Positions 1 through 8,081 of a stretch of 24,394 nt of DNA are shown here, one piece after another. The notes under the pieces are model-generated. The model worked only from the letters and a program-made list of their open reading frames with translations, made no database searches and had not been told where the DNA came from. Position 1 is the first letter of the stretch, and each line of letters begins with the position of its first letter. Position numbers and translations under genes: made by a program. This DNA comes from CAYMAT01 sp964388495 (GTDB taxonomy: Bacteria; Patescibacteriota; Gracilibacteria; Peribacterales; Peribacteraceae): the NCBI GenBank assembly GCA_964388495.1, contig CAYMAT010000019.1:1-24394 (forward strand), written 5' to 3'.

Positions 1-156
1 GTTGCGTATCAGGGTAGTTTCGCCAAGGGTTTCAAAGAGGAGGTCGTCGGCAAGTCCATCGACTCCCTCTCTCTGACCGTCGTCAACGGTTCCTCCCTGA
101 CGCCCATGGGCTTCATGGATGCCGTCGCCAAGATCAAGGCAGAGGCCAAGGCGTAA
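1..156 (+). CDS. FMN-binding-domain-like protein, C-terminal fragment
   Basis: The window opens inside this gene; 51 codons remain before TAA. The fragment contains VVNGSSLTPMGFMDAVAKIK, which has the shape of the C-terminal part of FMN_bind domains (RnfG/NqrC type), where a [S/T]GA[S/T]xT-like segment carries covalently bound FMN and is followed by a short helix. Here the motif reads NGSSLT, so the usual Ala is Ser and the acceptor cannot be named with confidence. The gene converges on apbE, which encodes the enzyme that attaches FMN to such domains, and this strengthens the call. Any membrane anchor or partner domain lies outside the window. The fragment is short, so the family call is moderate. 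Confidence 0.5.
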   Translation, partial: VAYQGSFAKGFKEEVVGKSIDSLSLTVVNGSSLTPMGFMDAVAKIKAEAKA

Positions 157-177
157 GTCTCGATTCGTTGTTCGCAA

Positions 178-1053
178 TCAAAACAGCTCCGCGGCAAACC
201 CCGCGGAGCGTTTTATTTTGTAGTCCTTGTGCAGGATGCAGTATTCAAAGTCGAAGGTTTTGGTGTACAGCTCCGGTGGCGTTAAGAAGAGGCACGTTGC
301 CAGGCCATCGCTGAGTGCGGCTGATCCGGAGACTACCCACGTGGCGATGATCTCGCTGGGAGAGGTAAGCGTGGTGGGGTCTATGGTGTGGTGGTACTTG
401 CCCCACCGCCTGCGGTTACTGGCGGATCCGCACATGGCCCCGCCCGTCATCTCCACCACACCCACCACTTTGGTGGCGTCGCCCGGGTGCTCCAGGCCCA
501 CGCGGATTTTTTCGCCGTTCCCGCGGTAGAGCATGTCGCCGCTGCCATCCACCAGATACCGTTTTAGCCCTTCAGAATGCAGAAAAGCCGCGATCTTATC
601 CACAAAAAATCCCTTTCCCAGGGCCCCCAGGTCTATCAGGACCGATTCACGGAGATCGATGTGCGTATCGTCCACAATAGTCAGCGCTTCCGTCAGTGGG
701 GGTACGGGCCGGATCACGTCCTTGGTCTTGAGCGAATATTCCGCGTCGTACCCCAGGTCACTCAGGGCAAAACCCACCAGCGGATTGCACTTGCCGCCGG
801 AGAGGCGGTGCAGTTTTTCGTAGAGCCGCAGCATTTTGACCATGTCCACGGGCACCTCCGTGACGCCGCGCGCTTGGGTCAGTGTCCAAATGAGGGAATC
901 CTTTTTGAAGCGTGAATACGCTCGGTCAAATTCCCGCGAGTCCTGGATGATTTTTTCCTGGAGACGCGTAAACAGCGCATCATCCATGTCATCCCAAAAC
1001 GTCATGCGCCACTGTGTGCCCATGGATTGGTACGTAAAAACCCTCGGGTTCAT
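178..1053 (-). CDS. apbE: ApbE family FAD:protein FMN transferase
   Basis: ApbE transfers FMN from FAD to a Ser/Thr of extracytoplasmic flavoproteins. Family features are visible in order: SMGTQWRM near the N-terminus, YDAEYSL, the nucleotide-binding stretch IDLGALGKGFFVDKIA, YLVDGSGDMLYRG, VGLEHPGD, GGAMCGSASNRRRW and HHTIDPTT. The start is ATG at 1053, giving 291 residues. The frame stays open upstream but would encode an Arg-rich sequence antisense to the neighbour, and the ATG overlaps the upstream stop as ATGA, implying translational coupling to the DUF2231 gene. No signal peptide or lipobox is evident from this start, so either export differs from classical lipoprotein ApbE or the enzyme is cytoplasmic. 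The C-terminal codons form the shared terminator hairpin. Confidence 0.88.
   Translation of the reverse strand: MNPRVFTYQSMGTQWRMTFWDDMDDALFTRLQEKIIQDSREFDRAYSRFKKDSLIWTLTQARGVTEVPVDMVKMLRLYEKLHRLSGGKCNPLVGFALSDLGYDAEYSLKTKDVIRPVPPLTEALTIVDDTHIDLRESVLIDLGALGKGFFVDKIAAFLHSEGLKRYLVDGSGDMLYRGNGEKIRVGLEHPGDATKVVGVVEMTGGAMCGSASNRRRWGKYHHTIDPTTLTSPSEIIATWVVSGSAALSDGLATCLFLTPPELYTKTFDFEYCILHKDYKIKRSAGFAAELF
187..220 (+). terminator. Intrinsic terminator, probably bidirectional
   Basis: A perfect 9-bp stem GCTCCGCGG (187-195) / CCGCGGAGC (202-210) with a 6-nt loop is followed by GTTTTATTTT. It ends the + strand fragment gene. Read on the minus strand the same stem is followed by TGTTTTG, so it may also end the apbE transcript. 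The stem lies inside the last codons of apbE. Confidence 0.8.
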
Positions 1054-1544
1054 TGTGCGAAGAAAAGATGATAGATCACGGACACGATGGGATCCGCGTT
1101 CGGACCGTAGACCAATGCACCGCCCAGCGCGCCGGTGACGGTCAGTGCGCATAAACCCGCTATCGCGCCCAATACTAGGGCGGGCACGGAGAAGAGCATG
1201 CGTTCCAGCTTCATCAGCGGGGCCAGGAATCCGGGCTTTGCATCGCTGATCCAACGGAGCAGATATGAGGCGCTCAGGATTCCGTATATCCACATCGTGA
1301 TATTGGCAAAGAGAGAGTGCATTTCCACCACGTGCATGGTGGATGTCCCGTGAAATGCTTCTTCAGCTATTTCTCCCGTCTGGAGTGAGACCATTCCGCC
1401 CAAAAATCCGGCAAAGAGCAGCACGGCTTTGACTGGTTGGTACCACAATTGCCGCGTGAGCACGGGCAAGCGGACAATTTCCAGCGCCGCATAGACCGTG
1501 AGGAGTGCAATGGGGAAGTGGACGAAGAGGGGGTGGATGTTCAT
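1050..1544 (-). CDS. DUF2231 family multi-pass membrane protein
   Basis: A 164-residue protein with four or so hydrophobic segments. It starts HPLFVHFPIALL, has a second His pair in HVVEMHSLFANIT, and ends with TGALGGALVYG. This pattern of His residues in membrane helices is typical of DUF2231, whose function is not settled; a redox or haem-associated role has been suggested from context. The gene is the first of a two-gene unit with apbE (ATGA overlap), opposite an FMN-binding-like gene, which supports a role in extracytoplasmic electron transfer. A TACACT hexamer lies exactly 6 nt before the ATG, suggesting a leaderless mRNA. Confidence 0.75.
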   Translation of the reverse strand: MNIHPLFVHFPIALLTVYAALEIVRLPVLTRQLWYQPVKAVLLFAGFLGGMVSLQTGEIAEEAFHGTSTMHVVEMHSLFANITMWIYGILSASYLLRWISDAKPGFLAPLMKLERMLFSVPALVLGAIAGLCALTVTGALGGALVYGPNADPIVSVIYHLFFAQ

Positions 1545-1550
1545 GGCGGC

Positions 1551-1556
1551 AGTGTA
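1551..1556 (-). promoter_or_regulatory. -10 element (TACACT) for the DUF2231-apbE transcript
   Basis: TACACT on the minus strand ends 6 nt before the ATG at 1544, so transcription would begin at or next to the start codon. No clear -35 was seen. Confidence 0.5.
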
Positions 1557-1579
1557 TGCCCAAGCCCCATAAGGAGCTA

Positions 1580-2311
1580 TTAATGACTCTTTGGGCTTTT
1601 GGATGCGTTTTTCTTCCGCTGCATGTAGCGCGTTCTTTCCGTTTCCCCAAGGCGTTCCAGTGCATACCGTAGCGCGGTGCGCGGCATGACGGCGGCATGC
1701 CGGTCCAAGAAGCGGATCAACGCCCTCTGGTCCTTTTTCCCCATCTCCCGGAGCATCCAGCCCGTCGCTTTATGCATCAGGTCGTGTGCGTGATCCAAAA
1801 ACATTTCTGCTATCGCGATCGTGGGAGCCATGTCGCCTGCGCGTATGAAGGCGAGCGTGGCCACCATCGCGATACGCTGTTCCCACAGGTTCTTGCTCCG
1901 TGCCATGCGCTTCAGGAGTTTCCAATTCTTCCCCACCAATGACGTTCCCAGAATGCGGTATGCGGAACTGTCCACCAGATCCCAGTTGTTGACGCCGGAG
2001 AGATGCGAGAGATAGAACGTCGTCACGCGTTTCTGCTGATGGGGTGTTCCGCGGTCGTACTGCTCGCCCAGGATGAGGAGTGCCGTGAGACGGCATTCAT
2101 GGACGGGATCCGCAAGCAGTACCGCCACTTGCTCCAGCGGAAGATCGCGGTGGCCCCTGGCGATCATCCGCATCTTGGGCACCGTCACGCCCATGAACAC
2201 GTCGCCTTCGCCGTACTGCCCCTTGCCGGTTTTGAAAAAACGGGGGAAGAATGCCGCCTTCTCTTTGTCTGCCGCACGGCGCAGGTTTTTTTTGACGCTA
2301 TCGGCTGTCAT
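1580..2311 (-). CDS. AlkD-like DNA alkylation repair protein (HEAT-repeat DNA glycosylase)
   Basis: A 243-residue all-helical protein of the AlkC/AlkD superfamily; AlkD removes cationic alkylated bases such as N7-methylguanine and N3-methyladenine. It contains FMGVTVPKMRMIA, then VNNWDLVD, which carries the Trp and Asp of the AlkD active site, then LWEQRIAMVA with the conserved Arg, and HKATGWMLREMGKK with the second conserved Trp. All four key positions therefore appear intact. ATG 2311 is preferred over the in-frame GTG 6 nt upstream, because a TAGACT hexamer ends exactly 6 nt before the ATG. The Lys/Arg-rich tail may help bind DNA. The gene appears monocistronic, downstream of a terminator. 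Confidence 0.88.
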   Translation of the reverse strand: MTADSVKKNLRRAADKEKAAFFPRFFKTGKGQYGEGDVFMGVTVPKMRMIARGHRDLPLEQVAVLLADPVHECRLTALLILGEQYDRGTPHQQKRVTTFYLSHLSGVNNWDLVDSSAYRILGTSLVGKNWKLLKRMARSKNLWEQRIAMVATLAFIRAGDMAPTIAIAEMFLDHAHDLMHKATGWMLREMGKKDQRALIRFLDRHAAVMPRTALRYALERLGETERTRYMQRKKNASKSPKSH

Positions 2312-2317
2312 GGTCAC

Positions 2318-2323
2318 AGTCTA
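2318..2323 (-). promoter_or_regulatory. -10 element (TAGACT) for the AlkD-like gene
   Basis: TAGACT on the minus strand lies 6 nt before the ATG at 2311, consistent with a leaderless transcript. The overlapping GTG (2317-2315) would fall before the expected transcription start, which argues against it as the start codon. Confidence 0.5.
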
Positions 2324-2335
2324 TGCCATTGGAAA

Positions 2336-2357
2336 AGGGCCGTCTCCCGGCGGCCCT
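2336..2357 (-). terminator. Intrinsic terminator of the Met-rich secreted protein gene
   Basis: On the minus strand a 7-bp stem AGGGCCG/CGGCCCT (arms 2351-2357 and 2336-2342, loop 8 nt) is followed by a short T tract (TTTCC, overlapping the stem's last base). It lies about 33 nt after the stop of the gene at 2390 and just before the AlkD-like gene's promoter. Confidence 0.6.
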
Positions 2358-2389
2358 CTTCGCCAATGGTTTCGTGTCGGTGGTGAGTG

Positions 2390-3034
2390 TTATTGCTGGC
2401 TGGCAGCGCTTCCGTCATTTTCCGGAGCGCCGGCTCCAAAGCCCATGCCCATGTGTCCGCGCATCATGCCGCGGCCGCCCGCAGGACGGACCGGGAGCGT
2501 GACGCCCTTCTCCTGGGCGATCTGTTCGATCGTTTTGCCGGAATCAAGCGCCGCCTTCAGTTCGTCCGGCGTCATTCCCAGTTTCTGCGCGATGCCCTCC
2601 TTGCCGAACCCACCCTTCATCATGCCGTCGTGCCCCATGCCCATTCCTCCAAAGGGCATCATCACGCCTTTCAGATCGGGGTTGGCTTCAATGGCGGCCT
2701 GGATGGTGGCCCGGAAATCGTCCTGCGCTTTTTTCACGGCGTCCTTCCGGGCGGTGCTGTCCGTCAGTGCCGCTGCCGCGGTGAGCGCGTCTTTGTGTTT
2801 CTGCGTTGCGCTCTTGAGGATGGAGAGCATCGAATCCGCGTTTGCCAAGAACTTGCCATCACGGTCGATCATCGATTGGATGGATGCTGCGGAAAACGCT
2901 GGCGGGCGTCCTCCTGCGGTTGTACTTGAGGATGAAGTAGCGGATTGTGCGCTGGTCAATTGGGCTGCCAAAGGCACTGCGATCGCCAGCGTCGTCATGC
3001 CGGCGACCGCTCCCAGTAAAAATTTGTGCTTCAT
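2390..3034 (-). CDS. Exported Met/Gly/His-rich protein of unknown function
   Basis: A 214-residue protein with a signal peptide (MKHKFLLGAVAGM, then a hydrophobic stretch to about residue 25), an Ala/Ser/Thr-rich linker, a helical middle region (about 45-110), a Met/Gly/His patch (GMGMGHDGMMKGG) and a short helical module starting LGMTPDELKAAL and ending near EKGVTLP. A second Met-rich patch (GRGMMRGHMGMGFG) closes the protein. I recognise the LGMTPDELKAAL-type module only as a recurring element in secreted proteins of unknown function. Met/His clusters in exported proteins often bind Cu(I)/Cu(II), and the divergent neighbour carries DUF305, so metal binding is a reasonable inference. The frame extends to a TTG at 3097, but the signal peptide supports the internal ATG. 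Confidence 0.7.
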   Translation of the reverse strand: MKHKFLLGAVAGMTTLAIAVPLAAQLTSAQSATSSSSTTAGGRPPAFSAASIQSMIDRDGKFLANADSMLSILKSATQKHKDALTAAAALTDSTARKDAVKKAQDDFRATIQAAIEANPDLKGVMMPFGGMGMGHDGMMKGGFGKEGIAQKLGMTPDELKAALDSGKTIEQIAQEKGVTLPVRPAGGRGMMRGHMGMGFGAGAPENDGSAASQQ

Positions 3035-3200
3035 AGAGATGGTTGGAAAAGAAATAAACATCGCGATGAGCGCACTGTACGCGCCGGTGTTTAACAACGG
3101 ATTAATGAAAAAGTCTTAATGTTCTTTAAGGTAATCGTCAGCTTTTTTCGCATATCCCCGTTTTTGGGCGTAGCATGAGGCCCTCTTTCCTTATTCTGTT

Positions 3201-3758
3201 ATGTATATAGATTTCCTTCTCTTTCACCTCATCCGCATTCTGGCGCTTCTCTCCGTGCTGGTGGGAGGCGTGCTTTTCCTGGCATACCTTATCCGCCATC
3301 TCAATCCGGCGCGCCTCAAGAAATGGGGATTGGGGCTACTCGTGGGCGGTCTAGCAGTCTCCGCTCTGGGCGCGGCCTGGGGTGGGATGTTTGGCCCATC
3401 GCATATGAGAAACCCCAGTGGCCGCGGAGCCATGATGATGCGGGACGGCGATGAGTCTTACGGGCACATGATGATGAAGCCCTTGGAAGACGGGTATGAA
3501 GATGACGATGACGCGTCCTCCATGACCATGAACGCCATGTCCGACAGTCTCCAGGGTCTTTCCGGTGACGACTTTGACAGGGCGTTTATCCAGATGATGA
3601 TCCCACACCACCAGGGTGCTATCGACATGGCGCGCCAGGCGGAGACGTCCGCCAAGCACCAGGAAATCAAGGACATGTCCAAGGCGATTATTTCCGGACA
3701 GAGTGCGGAGATTGGGAAAATGCAGCAGTGGATGGACAGCTGGGGATATGCGCAATGA
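3201..3758 (+). CDS. DUF305 membrane protein with Met-rich linker
   Basis: 185 residues: two predicted TM helices (about 8-30 and 43-61), a Met/His/Asp-rich linker (AMMMRDGD, YGHMMMKP, EDDDD), then a DUF305 domain from about residue 122. The domain shows its hallmark FIQMMIPHHQGAIDMA (His136 and His137) and ends EIGKMQQWMDSWGYAQ. DUF305 is a ferritin-like four-helix fold often found near copper resistance genes; its biochemical role is not firmly established. The domain would face outside the cell. The gene is divergent from another Met/His-rich exported protein and is closed by a strong terminator. No Shine-Dalgarno precedes the ATG. Confidence 0.85.
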   Translation: MYIDFLLFHLIRILALLSVLVGGVLFLAYLIRHLNPARLKKWGLGLLVGGLAVSALGAAWGGMFGPSHMRNPSGRGAMMMRDGDESYGHMMMKPLEDGYEDDDDASSMTMNAMSDSLQGLSGDDFDRAFIQMMIPHHQGAIDMARQAETSAKHQEIKDMSKAIISGQSAEIGKMQQWMDSWGYAQ

Positions 3759-3772
3759 TGCGGCAGAGGTTC

Positions 3773-3810
3773 ACGGCGCACTGTGGTGATTCCGGTGCGC
3801 CGTTTTTTTT
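3773..3810 (+). terminator. Strong intrinsic terminator after the DUF305 gene
   Basis: A perfect 9-bp GC-rich stem ACGGCGCAC (3773-3781) / GTGCGCCGT (3795-3803) with a 13-nt loop runs into eight T's. Confidence 0.9.
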
Positions 3811-3845
3811 GGCAAAAAAGCGGGAGCACTGGAGAAAGGACTTTT

Positions 3846-3875
3846 TTGCGTGCATGATGCGGACTCTCATACTTT
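3846..3875 (+). promoter_or_regulatory. Promoter of the ABC exporter operon
   Basis: TTGCGT (3846-3851), an 18-nt spacer, then TACTTT (3870-3875), which ends 9 nt before the ATG at 3885. The transcript would have almost no leader. Confidence 0.45.
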
Positions 3876-3884
3876 ATTGCGCAC

Positions 3885-4688
<804 letters not shown>

Positions 4689-4722
4689 TACAGGTGAACT
4701 TTCCACTTTCAACTTCCTCTCT

Positions 4723-5469
4723 ATGCTCACCATCTACATCCTCTGGCTTCGTCAAATAAAGCGGTACCTCCGGTCCCGTGCCAGGATCGTCGGTTCCCTA
4801 GGCCAGCCTATCCTCTTCCTAGTGGCGCTCGGTTTTGGACTGGGCCCCATTTACCAGCAGGCGGGGGGAGGCAACTACATCCAGTTTTTGGCTCCGGGAA
4901 TCATCTGCATGAGCATCCTGTTTACCGGTGTGTTCTCGGGTATCGAAATCATCTGGGACCGCCAGTTCGGGTTCCTCAAGGAAACGCTGGTGGCGCCCGT
5001 ACCGCGTTTCCAGATCATGCTGGGCAGAACCCTGGGCGGCGCGACGGTGGCGTGTCTGCAGGGGCTTATCGTCTTCTGCATCTCGCTCATTGTGGGATTC
5101 CGTCCGGAAAACCTGGCCATGCTTCCGCTGGCTCTGATCGTCATGTTCCTCATCGCCATCCTCTTCACCGGCATCGGCACTTCGCTGGCCTGCATGCTGG
5201 AGGACATGCAGGGTTTCCAGTTGATCATCAACTTTCTGGTCATGCCCATCTTCTTCCTGAGCGGCTCGCTCTTTCCGCTGGATAACCTGCCGGCCGCTCT
5301 GGCCATCGTGACGCGCATTGACCCGCTCACGTACGGCGTGGACGCCATGCGCGGGACGTTGGTCTCCGCTAGCCACTTCTCGCTCAGCCTCGATCTGCTC
5401 GTGCTGTTTGTGATTGCGTTCGCCTTTCTCATCCTGGGCAGCCAGCTCTTCAAGAGAATCCAGGCGTAG
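4723..5469 (+). CDS. ABC-2 type exporter, permease subunit
   Basis: A 248-residue integral membrane protein with six predicted helices and the ABC-2 arrangement: a cytoplasmic N-terminus (LWLRQIKRYLRSRARIVGSL), a large first loop (GLGPIYQQAGGGNYIQFLAPGI), the coupling region IIWDRQFGFLKETLVAPVPR, and the late motif FLSGSLFPLDNLPAALAIVTRIDPLTYGVDAMR, which matches the ABC-2 signature region. ATG 4723 is chosen because the upstream part of the frame lies inside the ATPase gene. With its neighbour it forms a two-gene exporter, as in DrrAB. Confidence 0.92.
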   Translation: MLTIYILWLRQIKRYLRSRARIVGSLGQPILFLVALGFGLGPIYQQAGGGNYIQFLAPGIICMSILFTGVFSGIEIIWDRQFGFLKETLVAPVPRFQIMLGRTLGGATVACLQGLIVFCISLIVGFRPENLAMLPLALIVMFLIAILFTGIGTSLACMLEDMQGFQLIINFLVMPIFFLSGSLFPLDNLPAALAIVTRIDPLTYGVDAMRGTLVSASHFSLSLDLLVLFVIAFAFLILGSQLFKRIQA

Positions 5470-5504
5470 ATCAAAGTATGCAGCCACGCGGGGCATGGGT
5501 CGTG

Positions 5505-5510
5505 TATCAT
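5505..5510 (+). promoter_or_regulatory. -10 element (TATCAT) for the polysaccharide deacetylase
   Basis: TATCAT ends 7 nt before the ATG at 5518; no convincing -35. It is consistent with a leaderless mRNA. Confidence 0.4.
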
Positions 5511-5517
5511 CACGTCC

Positions 5518-6411
5518 ATGTCTCGCCATGGAATCCTTGCCGCCTCCGCGGTTGCCCTTGTCTCCCTCGGCATCGCCGCGGGTGTGTCGTTTGGTGAATC
5601 GCCGCAGTCGGCCGCCGCTGTCGCCGCTACGGCATCCAGATCCGCTCAGTCGTCGGTTCTGGTGAAGAAAGCGGCGTCTTTGGCCGCATCTTCCGCAATC
5701 GCAAAATCATCCGTCGTTTCCAAGCCCGCCGTTCCCCCCGTCAACAAGCTCATCCCCGTGCTGGTCTATCACCACGTGCGCGCGGCAAAACCGTACCCCA
5801 AGAGCACGTGGAGCTGGAAGATGTCCGTGACGCCGTCGGTCTTTGAAGCGCAGATGCAGTGGATTGCGGACCACGGGTACACGACCATCGACCTCAACAC
5901 CTATGTCTCCATCATGAAGGGGGAAATCGCGGGCCCGGAGAAGCCGCTGGTGATCACTTTTGACGACAACAACATCACGCAGTACGACGTCGCGCTTCCT
6001 GTATTGGAAAAGCACGGATTCATCGCGGTCTTTTACCTCATCACGGACAAGCTGGGCATGAAATCCGGGGTGATCAATTCCGCGCTTGCCCTTGACCTCC
6101 ACAAGAGGGGGCAGGACATTGAGTCCCACACGGTCACGCACCGCGCACTCACAGGGCTTTCCACCGCGCAGATGGACCAGGAGCTGAAAGACAGCAAGGC
6201 GACGCTGGAGGCGCTCCTCAATAAAAAAATCCTCCACGTGGCGTATCCGGGCACCGCGCACAACAAAACCGTGCGCGAGCGAGCGGCCCTGGCCGGTTAC
6301 GTGACGGGGACCCTCATGGATCCGCGTACGGCTACGGAAAAGGACGATTTCTTCAAAGTTCCGCGCATCATGATGACCGATGACACGAATCTCCAAAAGG
6401 CGCTGCCCTAA
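5518..6411 (+). CDS. Exported polysaccharide deacetylase (NodB homology, CE4)
   Basis: 297 residues. A hydrophobic signal or anchor (about 7-24) is followed by an Ala/Ser/Val-rich linker to about residue 75, then a NodB-type domain starting LIPVLVYHHV. CE4 motifs are present: motif 1 TFDDN (147-151; Asp149 is the catalytic base position, Asp150 the metal ligand, and the usual Gly is Asn), motif 2 SHTVTH (203-208; metal ligands His204 and His208), and motif 3 VAYPGT (241-246). Such enzymes remove N- or O-acetyl groups from peptidoglycan or exopolysaccharides. It lies just upstream of an exopolysaccharide synthase operon but has its own promoter, so involvement there is inference only. Confidence 0.88.
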   Translation: MSRHGILAASAVALVSLGIAAGVSFGESPQSAAAVAATASRSAQSSVLVKKAASLAASSAIAKSSVVSKPAVPPVNKLIPVLVYHHVRAAKPYPKSTWSWKMSVTPSVFEAQMQWIADHGYTTIDLNTYVSIMKGEIAGPEKPLVITFDDNNITQYDVALPVLEKHGFIAVFYLITDKLGMKSGVINSALALDLHKRGQDIESHTVTHRALTGLSTAQMDQELKDSKATLEALLNKKILHVAYPGTAHNKTVRERAALAGYVTGTLMDPRTATEKDDFFKVPRIMMTDDTNLQKALP

Positions 6412-6417
6412 GCGCTT
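6398..6417 (+). terminator. Weak hairpin at the end of the deacetylase gene
   Basis: AGGCGCT (6398-6404) / AGCGCTT (6411-6417) form a 7-bp stem with one G-T pair around a 6-nt loop containing the stop codon, followed by CGTTTGG. The poor T tract makes termination doubtful. Confidence 0.25.
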
Positions 6418-6427
6418 CGTTTGGCCA

Positions 6428-6455
6428 TTGACAAAAATAAAAGTTATAGTATTTT
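6428..6455 (+). promoter_or_regulatory. Promoter of the exopolysaccharide (GT2-MFP-GH81) operon
   Basis: A consensus -35 TTGACA (6428-6433) is followed after 16 nt by TATTTT (6450-6455) in an AT-rich island inside GC-rich DNA. Transcription would start near 6462, leaving a leader of about 95 nt before the ATG at 6558. A hairpin AAAGGCGG/CCGTCTTT (6491-6498 and 6504-6511, loop TTTCT) sits in that leader. Confidence 0.6.
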
Positions 6456-6557
6456 AATAACCTTACGGTGTGGCGCGCATCCTGTAAGGAAAAGGCGGTT
6501 TCTCCGTCTTTATCACTAACGCGCCCGTGTCTCGCTCGCAGATCCCGGTCGCGCCCT

Positions 6558-8081
6558 ATGCCCATGCCCCCGCAACGCCAGGCCACCACGTCCATCCTGC
6601 TCACGTGTGCGGTGGTGGCGCTGTCGTGGTATTTGGTGATGCTCTTGAACCCCGCGAACATCGGTCATCCCGTTGCGTACGCGGTACTGGTGATTGCGGA
6701 ACTGCTCGGTACTTTGCAGATCGCGTGCACGTGGCTCACGGTGATCATGGGGAAGTCTCAGGACACGCCGTACGCCGTGATCTACGCACGTGAGGTGATC
6801 AAAAAGAATCCCCAGGTAGCGGGCCGCGTGGCGGTTTTGGTTCCCGTCGCCGGTGAACCCATCCAGATCATTGCGCAGACGACGCGTGCGGCGCGGGACA
6901 TCCGCTTTCCGCATGAGACGTATGTGTTGGACGACGGCAGGAGCGACGACGTGCGCGATTTGGCCAAATCCCTGGGCGTGGGATACATCCGCCGCGCGGA
7001 CAACGCGGGGTGGAAGGCGGGGAACATCAATAATGCACTTCGTAACGTCACGTCGGATTTCTTCCTGATCCTGGACAGTGACTTTGTGGCCAAGCCGGAG
7101 ATTCTGGATGAGACGCTGCCGTGGCTCCTCTCCGACCCGTCCATCGCCTTTGTGCAGACGCCGCAGGCCTTCCGCAACACGGATGGTTTTGTGAGCGGCG
7201 GCACGGCGGAGGCGCAGGAGGTGTTTTACCGGCACGTGCAGCCGGCCAAGAACGCGTTCAACGCGGCGTTCTGCGTGGGGACCAACGTGGTGTTCCGCAC
7301 CTCCGCCATCCGCGAGATCGGCGGCATGTACGACGCCTCGCACTCGGAGGACATCTGGACCTCCTATGCCCTGCACGAGCGCGGATACCGCAGCGTGTAC
7401 ATTCCCACCGTTCTGGCGACGGGTTTGGCACCGGATACCGTGGATGCGTACTTCCGCCAACAGTTCCGGTGGGCGCGCGGGGGATTTGAAGTCCTCTTCC
7501 GCAAAAATCCTCTCTTCAATGCGTCCCTGACGCTGGATCAGAAGATCCAGTACTTCCAGACCACCATGTTCTTCATGAGCGGATTCTCGGTCCTCTGCTT
7601 CTTCATCCTGCCGCTGCTGTACGTGTACTTTGGGTGGAAGCCGCTCTCCGTCTCCGGTGGAGATTGGGCCGCGCATTTCGTCCCGTATTTCATCGTCTTC
7701 TACGGCGCTTTGCTGCATCTCCTGGGGCGTTTTCCGCTCTGGCGCAGCTACGTGATTTCTTCCGGCGCCTTCTCCGCGCAGATCGCCGCGTGTCTCTCCG
7801 CCCTCTTCCGCGGACGCGGCAGCTGGAGGGCGTCCAACGCGGTTCTCAGCAACATTGACCACATCAAGGCCATCACGTTCCACCTCTTCTTCCTGTTTCT
7901 CACCGTGGCCGCCGTTCCCGTCATGATCGCGCAGCAGCAGGACCTGACGCTCACCTGCATCATTGCCGGGTGCCTTTTGTGGAACGCCGCCCTGCTCTTT
8001 GCCTTCTGCCGCGAGGCGCTGCCGGCATTCCGCCGCACGCAGCCTTCCGCCGTTTCCTCCGCCCAGCTCGCCGCCGCATGA
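6558..8081 (+). CDS. Processive GT2 polysaccharide synthase (BcsA/CrdS-like)
   Basis: 507 residues. Two N-terminal TM helices (about 11-30 and 38-62) precede a GT-A catalytic domain, and four or five helices follow. The synthase motifs are intact: DDG (Asp125-Asp126), DSD (Asp173, Asp175), SED (Glu264-Asp265, the catalytic base motif, usually TED) and QQFRW (301-305, the QxxRW that binds the acceptor end in processive enzymes). These place it with cellulose, hyaluronan, chitin and curdlan synthases that polymerise UDP-sugars and extrude the chain. There is no PilZ domain and no BcsA-type FxVTxK gating loop, so c-di-GMP control of the BcsA kind is not expected. The start is uncertain: a GTG at 6468 is also in frame, but its 30-residue extension is Arg/Ser-rich and unconvincing. 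It ends in an ATGA overlap with the next gene. Confidence 0.88.
   Translation: MPMPPQRQATTSILLTCAVVALSWYLVMLLNPANIGHPVAYAVLVIAELLGTLQIACTWLTVIMGKSQDTPYAVIYAREVIKKNPQVAGRVAVLVPVAGEPIQIIAQTTRAARDIRFPHETYVLDDGRSDDVRDLAKSLGVGYIRRADNAGWKAGNINNALRNVTSDFFLILDSDFVAKPEILDETLPWLLSDPSIAFVQTPQAFRNTDGFVSGGTAEAQEVFYRHVQPAKNAFNAAFCVGTNVVFRTSAIREIGGMYDASHSEDIWTSYALHERGYRSVYIPTVLATGLAPDTVDAYFRQQFRWARGGFEVLFRKNPLFNASLTLDQKIQYFQTTMFFMSGFSVLCFFILPLLYVYFGWKPLSVSGGDWAAHFVPYFIVFYGALLHLLGRFPLWRSYVISSGAFSAQIAACLSALFRGRGSWRASNAVLSNIDHIKAITFHLFFLFLTVAAVPVMIAQQQDLTLTCIIAGCLLWNAALLFAFCREALPAFRRTQPSAVSSAQLAAA

Noticed and set aside
1562..1597. AAGCCC/GGGCTT inverted repeat between the AlkD-like and DUF2231 genes as a terminator
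   Set aside because: The loop is about 24 nt, the stem only 6 bp, and the T tract is poor on both strands.
6516..7883. 455-codon open frame opposite the GT2 synthase
   Set aside because: Arg/His/Glu-rich shadow frame; the plus strand carries all GT2 motifs.
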